A DNA stretch of 64,000 nt, taken from Adineta ricciae. Lineage: Eukaryota; Rotifera; Eurotatoria; Adinetida; Adinetidae. A program made the translations under genes and the position numbers. How positions within the stretch are numbered: the stretch's first letter is position 1; each line of letters starts with the position of its first letter. The stretch is taken from contig CAJNOJ010000166.1 in the NCBI GenBank assembly GCA_905250025.1, positions 62,001-126,000 of the forward strand, given 5' to 3'. Positions 12,012 through 22,173 of this stretch are shown here, in pieces. The notes under the pieces were generated by a model. It ran no database searches. It saw only the letters and a program-made list of their open reading frames with translations, and was not told the origin of the DNA.

Positions 12012-14301
12012 TCATTCTTCACTTTTTGCAGGAATCACACGGCAAATCGGATTTCGTCGACACATTTTCAAGTCAACTTCAGGTCCAACCAAATCTCGAA
12101 TGTTGTTTATTCCATATAGAATCATTGTTGGTCTTCAATAGAACAAGATCTAGTCACGATTCGAACCGCAGAAATTCACTTACCGTTCGAGAGAGAGACC
12201 CCAGGCAATGACTGAAACATCTTCTGAAAAGCCCATAGGAAGCAACATTTCAGGTCTGAACATTCCTGAATTTCCGACTTCAATCCATCTTTGTAAACCT
12301 AGTTGAAAATAAACGTTCTGTTTTGCATTTCAAAGGAAATAGTAGGCATTACCCTCATGATAACTGAAAATTTCCATGGATGGTTCCGTATATGGATTAT
12401 AAGCCGGTTTGAAACGAAGTTTTGTCATGCCTATTCAAATGTTGACATTAGACAATTAAAGAACATTAGGAAAATTCATTTTACCAAGTTTACGAAAGAA
12501 TTGGTAGAGAACACCGATTAAATCTCCTAATGTTAAGTTGTAATCTGCAATTAGACCTTCAATTTGATTAAATTCGGCTAAATGAGTCGAATCAAGGTTT
12601 TCATTGCGAAAGACTTTGTCAATTGAGAAATATTTTGCCGGTCGGAATGTTTTCTAATGTATAAAAATCACAATGCATGATCATCCAATGAAAATACTTC
12701 GCATTATTTACTTCTTGTGCTAATTGATAGAGCATTCGTGTACTAACAGCAGTTGTATGTGTTCGTAGCACATTTTTCTGTGTCTCGTCAAGTTGCCAGT
12801 CGTATTGATAACCAATTGAACCAAATGCACCGGTGGCATGAACTTCTTTGACTTTTTGAAGGTATTCTTCGGGAAATTTCGTTGTTACTGCTGGATCGGA
12901 CAGGAAGAATGTATCTTGAACATCGCGTGCTGGATGTTTCTGTGGAGTGAAAAGTGCATCGAAGTTCCAGAAGCTATTCTCAACGAAATTATTCGTTGGC
13001 ATTTCAGTAAAACTAGAAAGAATCGAAGAATTTCTTTTCAATCATCGAACACAAATACGACTAACCCCATCTCAAGAAAGATTTGTCGATATTCAGTACG
13101 AACTTTCAGTAACGGATGTAAACATCCATACGATGGGAGTAAGCCTTTGGCATGAAAGTTTTTCGGCTTGAAATTGACCGTTTTCCATGAACCACTGAAA
13201 TATATACCATATAGTGGAGAAAAATCGAACTTTTACCATTACCTTTGCAACATCTCCGATGTTAAATCAGCTTCAGGCTTGGAAATATTCGTTGAAAATC
13301 CAGCAGATTTTGTCACAGTAAAATAGTTTATCGTACTATCAAACGGAACATAAATATCAATAGGAAAAAAAACAAATGAAATCTTACACGTCCTCAACCA
13401 ATTTTCGTTTTTTCAACTCGACAACTTCTTCTGCACTGGAATCAGTCAACTCCAATGAATGAATACGTTGGAGTAAATGTTGCACTTCATCTTGAACTGT
13501 ATCGACCTAAAACAAACATAAGAAAAATATGAACGAGTTTAGAATGTGTCAGATAACCGCATCAAGATAGAAATCCTGATGAATCATAGAGATATCAGTT
13601 TCTTTTAATCTCATCATCCACATTAGCAACTCGTTTACCTTGCGTTTCACCATCGGCGGTTTTGATGATTTATCAACTTGTAGCCAACCTTTGGACATAG
13701 CTTTAGCGAAACCAATATTGGCATTGGGTAGTTTCTAAAATTCAAAACGACCGAAGGTAGATTCGAACTCAATAACAGTCGCTCTTCGACTGATAAACTA
13801 ATTTTTTCGAAATTTCATAGAGGAAACTACGAGATTGACTTTACCATCAACTGAGGTTGTTCAATGCCTTTGTCTGCAGGAATAGCTTGAAAGATATTGT
13901 ATTCATAACTTCCATCGCGTAATAATCCTTTGGCTTCATCGGTCAATCCTATTGATCGTGAGGTGTGTTGTTCGCTTTTGATGACCTACCGCAATAAAAG
14001 AGAATGTGATCAATCATAATTAGAAAAATGACACAGTTTAAGGATTATTTTACTTACATCTCCCAACGATTCAATACTACGAATGGTACCAACGACAAGT
14101 TGATGGTCAAGTCCACGTTCTTTCGCATATGACCATGTATTCAATTCATTATTAGTGCTCAAATACAAAAGGATTTCGGCTTGTAAAGAAGAAGATTTCT
14201 AGAAGAGAATTTTCATTGTTTCAGAAGAAAAATCTTGCTGAATTGAGTTATTCTACCTCGGTTGTCGACCCCGAAACAGTACTTCCCTTGCTAGTAGCCA
14301 T
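12012..14301 (-). CDS. FARSA: Phenylalanyl-tRNA synthetase alpha subunit, cytosolic
   Basis: Twelve exons (minus): 14257-14301, 14058-14198, 13845-13985, 13639-13734, 13388-13506, 13243-13335, 13066-13194, 12712-13012, 12485-12653, 12353-12430, 12184-12298, 12012-12132. They join to 515 residues (human 508). N-terminal winged-helix regions are followed by the class II catalytic core: motif 2 around [12 protein letters not shown], the aminoacylation region [20 protein letters not shown] and motif 3 around [14 protein letters not shown]. It charges tRNA-Phe as an alpha2-beta2 enzyme in the cytosol. A 132-bp fourth intron (13507-13638) contains a short in-frame open segment that could be mistaken for coding, but skipping it restores alignment with animal FARSA. 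Confidence 0.96.
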
Positions 14302-14567
14302 GTAATTTTTTTTCCGAATTGCTTTGAAATGTAAGTACCTGTAGTTTTTTTTGTACTAGGAAGAACTGCACGAATACACACCAGAACGAGAAGATTCTTA
14401 TTCTTTTTCATTTTATTTCATCATCCTCTCCGATCGGTTCTTCTCATCTATCAATCATAAATTTTCTCGTCGATTCATCGTCAGGAAACAAGCGACATCT
14501 AATATTTCATAAAAAACAACAACAAATGACAAATACTTTTCCGTTTCTGTCTGTATATTATACTTCA

Positions 14568-14858
14568 CTAGACAGCATGTTGTTTAGACTTGTAGGTTTC
14601 TTGGGGTAGAAAAGCGAAGAAGACGAATTGCAGCAGCAAATAGAGCACCGCAATAAATGTTATAATTGTGCAATAACTGAGTAGATCAACGCGAAAGAAG
14701 TTGCCGACTGTTCGAGAACGAAAACAAAACGAGAAATTTCTGATTTTTTTTCATCTTAAACGAATCACCTATTCATTATTTCTCTCATTTTTTGACAGTT
14801 AGTTCGTACGGTCATACGACCAAGGTGTACTGCGACTGATTGGAGTCATCGTGTACAT
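14568..14858 (-). CDS. Small single-span membrane protein (62 aa), unrecognised
   Basis: Two short exons, 14810-14858 and 14568-14707, with a 102-bp intron that carries ACTAAC, a consensus-like branch point. The joined frame is exactly 63 codons. An alternative ATG lies at 14849. A polar N-terminus of about 16 residues leads to one strongly hydrophobic segment (about 28-48, CTIITFIAVLYLLLQFVFF), then a short basic tail. The size and layout fit small ER or inner-membrane subunits, but I cannot place it in a family. It is too short for usual ORF cut-offs. It lies 266 bp upstream of FARSA on the same strand and only 48 bp from the divergent BTB gene start. The model rests on phase closure and the hydrophobic segment. 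Confidence 0.45.
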
Positions 14859-14906
14859 TATTAAATTGAAATTTCATTCGAAAGAAAACTTGCTCAACGT
14901 ATTGCA

Positions 14907-16143
14907 ATGGCTCAAGCAATTGGGGCACGAGAAGAGCAATGTAAAATTTTTATTTGAGCTCGTGTTGATATTTATTCTTTGTTTCGAAGGGGTATCGCGC
15001 GTTGTAGATTATTCATCGCAGTATAATAATGATACGTGGGCTGCTCATCAAATCATTGGACCACCGAAAGTCTACCCACGATATGGTAAATAAGAAGATC
15101 AAATGTATGAGATTGAAAAGTGATTTGTCTAGGTGATTTGAATGGTGCTTGGGCTCAAGGAAATCGAGCGAATAATGAATTTATCGTCATCGAATTTTCA
15201 CGAGCTGTCAATCCCGAACAGATTGACATTTACGAAACCTACAATGCAGGTGCAGTTGTTAAAGTCGGTGTACGTAATGGTGGTAAGATTTCAACACCTC
15301 AATCTCCATTTAAATTCTTATTTCAAATCATAAGGTCACCCGAACGCGGATTGGGAAACAATCTGGCAAGTCAATAGCCCTCACGTTGAGGCTAGATGTA
15401 AGTGTAAATGGATGGTATGAATATCTGAGCACACTCTCCTTCTAGCTCGTATATTTTCCATTCCATGTTCAAATAAAATAAGCTATGGTATCAATCAAAT
15501 TCGTTTGGAAGTCAACTGCACTGCTGCTGGTAGTTGGTGTGAAATCGATTGTGTCAAACTAATTGGACATTCATCGTATCACGATATTGCCCACCGAGAA
15601 TTAATTATGAATCTTAAACAATTTCTGAAAGATGATTGTCTCGCTGATGTCGTTTTTCAGCTCGACGGTGGACAAACTATATCAGCGTATCGAAATCTCC
15701 TTCGTACTCGTTGTCATTATTTCTCATTACTATTTGATGAACATGGAACGAATACTGAAACACCTATTCCAATAGGAAACATCTCTTACGATGCATTTTA
15801 TCAAATTTTGAATTATACTTACACAGAAACCATTGATTCAACATTGAACTACGAAGTTTATCTAGAATTAATGCGCAAAGCCGATGAGTATTATCTCAGT
15901 CCGATCTATGACGACGCATTTGGCTTCATCAAGAAATTAGTTAATTCCCGGAACGTACTGAAAATCTATCTGTCCGCCTGTTCACCAATTGATGCCGAAG
16001 GAAATCCTACACTTATTCTCACCGATGTGATTGACTATTGCGTTGGATTTGTCCAAAGACATCGACAGGAAGTTTACAAAAGTGATGAAATGCATCTCTT
16101 ACCCAAAGATATGCTATTAAAACTTGTTCAACTGGTACTGTGA
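14907..16143 (+). CDS. Discoidin-like (FBXL4-type) + BTB domain protein
   Basis: Exons 14907-14940, 14990-15085, 15133-15282, 15335-15397 and 15446-16143 give 346 residues. Residues about 12-160 resemble the N-terminal discoidin-like domain of FBXL4 (SSQYNNDTWAAHQIIGPP, then EFSRAVNPEQIDIYETYNAG and WETIWQV). In place of the F-box and leucine-rich repeats there is a BTB/POZ domain (about 169-275, DDCLADVVFQLDGG) and a BACK-like helical tail. BTB proteins commonly act as cullin-3 substrate adaptors; an adaptor role using the discoidin-like domain as recruiter is inference. The first exon encodes only 11 residues and is the least certain part. Confidence 0.75.
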
Positions 16144-16276
16144 TATTTTCAGTTTTGTTTTCTTTTTCAAGGCATGATATTGTTCTCCATTTCTAAGTGG
16201 GCGCGAAAATACAACAAATATAATTATTTTTTTTACATATAAAATATTTTCTTCAATACTTCTGTTTACCTATCCA

Positions 16277-17425
16277 ATGCCACGAGCATCTAATCGTAAA
16301 GTAGTTGCGCGCCGACGACGAGAGAGATTACGAAAGTCTGTTTCCAATCATACGATGAAAGCAACTGTGTCATTATTATCGAAAACCTATGGACTTTTGC
16401 CATGCTTTTGTGAGCATGATCCTGTGAAATATAGAATGATGATTCTATCGAATTCATCGAATGCATTATGGTATCGAACCAAACGCGCGAAAGCGACATT
16501 GACGAGTCAAAAACAGCAGAAAAATAATTCAACCGTGGTGGAAACCCAGCACATGAGTAAATTTCAAACATTTAGAAAATCTCTTGTTCAACGACTTAAA
16601 TCTAAGAAGAAGAAACGAAAATTACCAACAATTACAGCTCGATCGGTTATTCGCAATCGATCTCGTTCTATTGCAATCAAACATCAAAGTTCCCCAACGC
16701 CATGTAATAGCGAACAATCTTCACTCTCACCAGGTGCTTCATATAACCAAACAAACGATGCATTAGAGCCACCATTATCATCACTCCAAATCGACCAGCA
16801 GAATGTCAATGCGACTGATCATACAAGTCAAAAGGAATTTCAGACGATTGTGACGAAATCGAATTCGACAGGTACGCGCAAACTACGATCCCCTATTCAT
16901 TACCTTTTTCCTACAGTTAATCCTAAGAGAAAACAATCGAACCACTCGCTTCAAAGACGAAAGTCAACCAAACGAAAAACAGCACCAGCGAAACCAACTA
17001 AGAAACGAATGGTACACAATCAAAGTCCTTTTCCCGATCCAAACATCTTCCGTTCCCTACCACAAATGCACGATTCGTTAGTATATCATAAATCTTTCTT
17101 CCTTTCCTCGAATCTATATTTCAGAGAAGAAATAACCCAAACTAACATTCATGACAATCATCTCTGTTGCAAACCGATTACTTCAGTTATGGGTTTATCA
17201 ACATCCGATCAAAAGAAATTAATCGAACATGATTACTTAACATTAATATCACTATTGCCTTTGTACCTTGCTTCACAAGCTCATTTTCCAAAGAAAATTC
17301 AAGAGAAAACGCAGATTAGCTCCGATAGTGCGCATGAACTTGACCGTCTAATGAATGAATGGAGTTCGGCACGGTTATTTATTGGTGCGACAAGTCCAAC
17401 GAAAACATTGATACAAACGATTTGA
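16277..17425 (+). CDS. Basic protein of unknown function
   Basis: A single exon of 382 residues, strongly Lys/Arg-rich at the N-terminus (RRRRERLRK near residue 13) and in two further patches (about 108-117 and 225-250), with Ser/Thr/Gln-rich linkers and a more ordinary C-terminus from about 300. No family is recognised. The basic clusters suggest nuclear location and nucleic-acid or chromatin contact, but that is only composition. The length of the open frame in AT-rich DNA makes a real gene likely. It starts 134 bp after the BTB gene on the same strand and converges on the next gene. Confidence 0.6.
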   Translation: MPRASNRKVVARRRRERLRKSVSNHTMKATVSLLSKTYGLLPCFCEHDPVKYRMMILSNSSNALWYRTKRAKATLTSQKQQKNNSTVVETQHMSKFQTFRKSLVQRLKSKKKKRKLPTITARSVIRNRSRSIAIKHQSSPTPCNSEQSSLSPGASYNQTNDALEPPLSSLQIDQQNVNATDHTSQKEFQTIVTKSNSTGTRKLRSPIHYLFPTVNPKRKQSNHSLQRRKSTKRKTAPAKPTKKRMVHNQSPFPDPNIFRSLPQMHDSLVYHKSFFLSSNLYFREEITQTNIHDNHLCCKPITSVMGLSTSDQKKLIEHDYLTLISLLPLYLASQAHFPKKIQEKTQISSDSAHELDRLMNEWSSARLFIGATSPTKTLIQTI

Positions 17426-17583
17426 GAAAAATAAAGGCAATGTTTATTTTCATAAGGTTACTTTTTGATACAAAAAAAGATGCACACAAAGATACAAAGG
17501 AAATCAAAGAACAGAACGTGTTCTTCAGTCAAATCATAACAAGAAAAAGACGAAAATAAAGATGAGACTAAGAACCATCATCA

Positions 17584-18222
17584 TTATTTCATTGTTTTCG
17601 AATGGAAATCTGTGGATTTTTCCCATAATAAACGTTTAAACATCGAGTACGTTCTTGTCAGTTGGTGACTCGTACACGAATCAATCAGATTGAAAGACTT
17701 TGAAACCGTCCCGTCGATGTGTTTCCGTATCGAATTGATCAGATGTCGAGCGTGTTCGGGTAATCTCGATATTTGAATAATAATGTAATCAATCACTGTT
17801 AAGATCCAAACAATAGGTTTTTGTTGTGATGCGGAGCTTTGAGACGATGACGAGATAGAAAAAAGATCACTTGTAGTCGTAGATTTCGTTGCACGGCGTA
17901 CACCATAAACTTTTAACATGAGTAAATAGAGATATTTGATGATCATAAATGGAAGAATAAACAATTGGCCAAATAAACAGATAGTACGCCAAAATGTGAA
18001 TAGTAGAAAAGTGATTGGATTATCGGAATGAAGAAAATTACTTAGATTTAGTTGTGTACGCTCGTGAATCGATGCATAATCAACGAGAATTGGTGTTGGA
18101 GACGGTGCTACTGGTGGTGGTTCGTCGCGCAATGGTAAAACATTAAACGAAACACCACGGCGACGTAATGGTCTTCCTTCACGATTCGCTCGAGGTGTGG
18201 ACACAGTTGACCTGTCGTCCAT
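17584..18222 (-). CDS. Predicted membrane protein, unrecognised
   Basis: A single exon of 212 residues. An Arg-rich, proline-rich N-terminus (about 1-60) precedes a long hydrophobic stretch (about 70-108, FLLFTFWRTICLFGQLF then MIIKYLYLLML) that fits a hairpin or two close membrane spans. Then comes a Ser-rich linker and a shorter hydrophobic helix (about 139-152). The two-part hydrophobic hairpin layout is like membrane-shaping proteins, but there is no sequence match I can name. It converges with the basic orphan gene, 158 bp stop to stop. Confidence 0.6.
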   Translation of the reverse strand: MDDRSTVSTPRANREGRPLRRRGVSFNVLPLRDEPPPVAPSPTPILVDYASIHERTQLNLSNFLHSDNPITFLLFTFWRTICLFGQLFILPFMIIKYLYLLMLKVYGVRRATKSTTTSDLFSISSSSQSSASQQKPIVWILTVIDYIIIQISRLPEHARHLINSIRKHIDGTVSKSFNLIDSCTSHQLTRTYSMFKRLLWEKSTDFHSKTMK

Positions 18223-18996
18223 GTAGGTTATTTGAATACAACTAGTGTAGTGGATATGTTTGTATCAGTAGTTATTCTCTCTCATGTGAGCCGGAGAGGA
18301 GAAGGAAGCGAGAAAAAGAACGAGAGTAAGTAAGATAGTCGATAAAATACCGATTGGCTGGTCTCCCCATCATGTCAAATTTACGCAATTTTATATGTAA
18401 CGAAGGGGGCGCAGTAGTTCAGATGTGCACGTATCATTGAAACAAATTTTCAAAGTCAAATTGTTTGTTCAACTGGCAATTTTCACGGCTTCCTTGTGAT
18501 TCAATCGACATTCGTTTCAAAGAGTTAGTATTGTCGAACAACTTTTAAGAGTTACTACTCTGCTTATTTCTATCGTACGAGATATGTTACACACTTTTCC
18601 TATGGAGAAATATTCGATGAAATGCTAGTATTTATGCCAAGAAAGTGAAACATAAGAATTGTTAATAATTTAAAGAATGTGAAGAACTGGAACAGCGAAA
18701 TGAAAAGAGTACAATGGAAGATGCATAATTGTAATGAAGATGTGAGTAAAAAACAAAAGTGAAACAAGAAAGAAAAAGAACAACAACAACAACAGGTCAG
18801 TCACTGCCGATTTGGAAAACGGAAAATGTATAGAACTCATCATTTTTTTTGTATAAAGCAAAGTACACTTTAACTTGCATAGACAAAAAAGAACAAAAAA
18901 GAAAAATTCTTCACTGCATTGTCTGTGGAATATATTTAGACGAAAGACGACTTAGTGAACTTTATTTATATATGTATATGTATATGTATAGTATCA
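18223..18996. other. Intergenic region
   Basis: About 770 bp between the start of the membrane-protein gene and the ESRP stop, both on the minus strand. A short TA/TG alternating run lies at 18965-18990, in the ESRP 3' UTR. No gene seen. Confidence 0.5.
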
Positions 18997-20764
18997 TCAG
19001 TATTGACCATTGTCTCCTAAAGAGAAAAGAAATCAGATACTTTTTTTAACGGATTTCTATGAGAACATACCTCGTAGCACAAGTGTAACAGATCCAGGAT
19101 GCATGTGTCCAGTTTGTAAGTAGATCGATGGAGATATGGGTGGTGTTGGGTAGTAAAAGACTTGCATAGGATAGTAAGTGGCATTTGGATGAAGTCCATT
19201 CATGGTAGCTGTTGTCATTGGTGCCGTCACTGTTGAAGCAGATGCTGTTGTTGGTTGTGGAGGTGCAAGAGATCCATTAGATACAGTCGCTGTTTGAGAA
19301 GGCGGAGGAGCAGCAATGGAGATTGGCATGTTTGGTGGCAGCATTTGTGGTGGAATTGTTGAGATTGGTACAAGTGGTGCAGCTAATCAAAAAATAGAGT
19401 TATCTGCATTCATTTATTGTCATAGGATAGAAGTACCTCGATGAGGAGAATACATTGGTTGACGTTGTACATTGTGTGGGATTAGGTTTGACGGAACAAG
19501 ACCAAGTAGAATATGATTCATATCCTCGCCTGAACATTGAAGGATTTCGATGTACTTCTTTTTACCATTAAAAAACATATATTTGTTGTTTTTATGTGTA
19601 GCAGCATTGAATGAAGCTGCTTCCGAATCCATTTGAATAAACGCTTCGCCCGATGGTTGACCCTAAATACACACGATAATAAAGTCAATCCAATCCAAAT
19701 AAATAAACTTACATGTGCATTGTAAACCATGTGAACACCTTGGGCTACCTGCATAAGAAATGGTGAAATGTCTAGTTTTCGCATGAGGAAGATAAAACGC
19801 TTTCTTACTATATGTTGTGAATGAACGCCGAGAAACTCAAGAATTTGTTCAATACCACATTCGACAGGTAGATTTCGAACACGAATACAATCTTTTTTAT
19901 TCCCACCTGTTAACATTTCCGGTGGTAAGATTGGTAACGGTGCAAACGGAATGTCTTTCAATGATGTTTGAAAATTTTTCGGATCTTGACTTCGGCGAAA
20001 TACCTGATGATAAAACACGATCAAATCGATTCTTCCTCATAAAAACCAACGGAAGAACTCACTTGTTGTACTTCCGCTGTTGTACTACGGAAAAGTTCAA
20101 TATATCGCGTGCCCATAATTTCTTTGTGTTTATGCAACGCTTCAGTTGCTTCATCTTCTGTTTTGACCATGACAAAAGCATCACCTGTGCTTCGTCCATC
20201 AGGATAGTGAACAAATAGTACGCCTTCTTCACCGTCAACAACATGCGTTGGTGTATTTTCACGTGTGAAAAATTCGATCTAAATATGATGAAAATAACCA
20301 TACAGAATTGAGATGCAAAAAATTCGAATCAGATATGATTTGGATTTTGTGCGCTCCAATCTAACAAAGAGCAAAGCTCAAGATTCGCTTCTTTTTAGCT
20401 CCTATTTACTATCCAATCAAATCTACTTTACAAATAGTGCCAGAACAAACAACGTTTGTCTACAAGGTCTGTGTGGTCTTCTTTTGTTCAAAGAAAGAAA
20501 TTTCATGAAAATACTTTTCTTATTCTCTCCTTTTTTAATAACATTACTCAATGTCAAATAAGAGGAACAATAACTTCGATAAAAGAAAAGCACATGAGAT
20601 AAATTCAACGCTATAATATTAATGAAACTTAAACGACAATCGACTTCTTTTCTTTAACTACTATTATATATTCTCTAGAATGAAAACAAACAATGTCGCT
20701 CTGTCCCAATAGGCGTCTCCTTCTGGCATTAAATATAATTTATTATTTATTATTAAATTGTATT

Positions 20765-20802
<38 letters not shown>

Positions 20803-22140
20803 CGTGTGTGTATTTATATGACCATCAACCGTCCAATTCCCAAGTTGTTGTGTTGTTTGTTAAAGCATCTCACATACACGTATACATTTCGCCCATAGAT
20901 GCGCCCATTTCCCCATCTGTACAACAAGTCACGCAAGTCTGCACCCTATCCCATCGCGTAATCTTATCCCGGTTGAGCTTTATTTTCAGTATGTCGTGCT
21001 CCCAACACTCAGTGTTTTAAACAGCTGCTATATCCCTTCACACATACACACACACAAACAAATGCGATAGAAGAGAAAAAAGTTCGGTAGTATCAATTTT
21101 TTACTATAACCTTCCCGCTGCCCGCAAGAGATTGAGAAAAAACAATGAATAATGGTAAGATATCCCCGCGTGCATAGATTTTTTACAATATAACGCTGTA
21201 TTATTATGTTTTGTTTTACTGCAATACCTGTATTTTCTATTTCATCATCGACTCGACTTTTTATCTGCAATAGAAATATACGTATTGTAAACTTTAACAT
21301 TGCCCGAGATAGAAAACATTCAAATTTGTTTGTGTTTGTTAGAAAAGTCATTCACATTGAACCATTATTCCTTTTTTTTTTAAAGAAGATTTCATTTACT
21401 ACACCACTGAAGCACAGATAGCTGAACATGCATGATTCGGATACTCACCACATCTCGAGCTGTTGCATCGAATGGTAAACCACGCATGCGAATAATGACC
21501 TGACCATCACGCTGTAAGAATGCTTGAGCTTCGGAGTTCGATCCTACGATAAGAAAAAGAACAATGATGATCTTTGCTCGTAGTCTTACCAAAGTACTGC
21601 ATCTTATAATATATATGTCTATCGAATTAAAATAATTGATTTACGGAATAACTTCTCTTTGTCTACTAGACGACAATGTGGAACTTAACGTTATGGAGAG
21701 TATTAAGACGGAAAGAAAAAACGAAATGAAATGGAATGACTGACAATGCAAACAGTTTCTTTGTTATGTGGGCGTACTAACTGGATCGGTATTCAAAACA
21801 GATGCAAGAGAACAGTGAAAATGAAATCTACTCTGAAGTATGGATACGAACTTTTCAGATAATTCAAATAATGATAATATAGATTGCCGTTGTAGGACAC
21901 GCCCTTTGTATTGCCCATGATAGTATGTATTGCTATGTCGATGAGCGATTTTTACATTGAACAGTGAAGTACTGATGTGTGAGTGTATATGAGAGTAGAG
22001 TAAAACCTTAGAGAGTTTGTTGCGCGTGTTTGTGTGTGACGTGATTTCTTTTCTTCTTCTTTTTTGTGCACAACGTTTAAGAAGAAGAATGCGAGAGGGA
22101 CACCTTACCGGCGTCAATTATTTACCACCACTTTCGATTA

Positions 22141-22173
<33 letters not shown>

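Noticed and set aside
13507-13638. In-frame coding-like sequence in FARSA intron 4
   Set aside because: Including it inserts residues absent from animal FARSA; removing the whole 132 bp restores the conserved alignment and phase.
20760-20805. CA/TA run as a possible telomere or element end
   Set aside because: It is a simple dinucleotide microsatellite inside an intron without flanking repeats.
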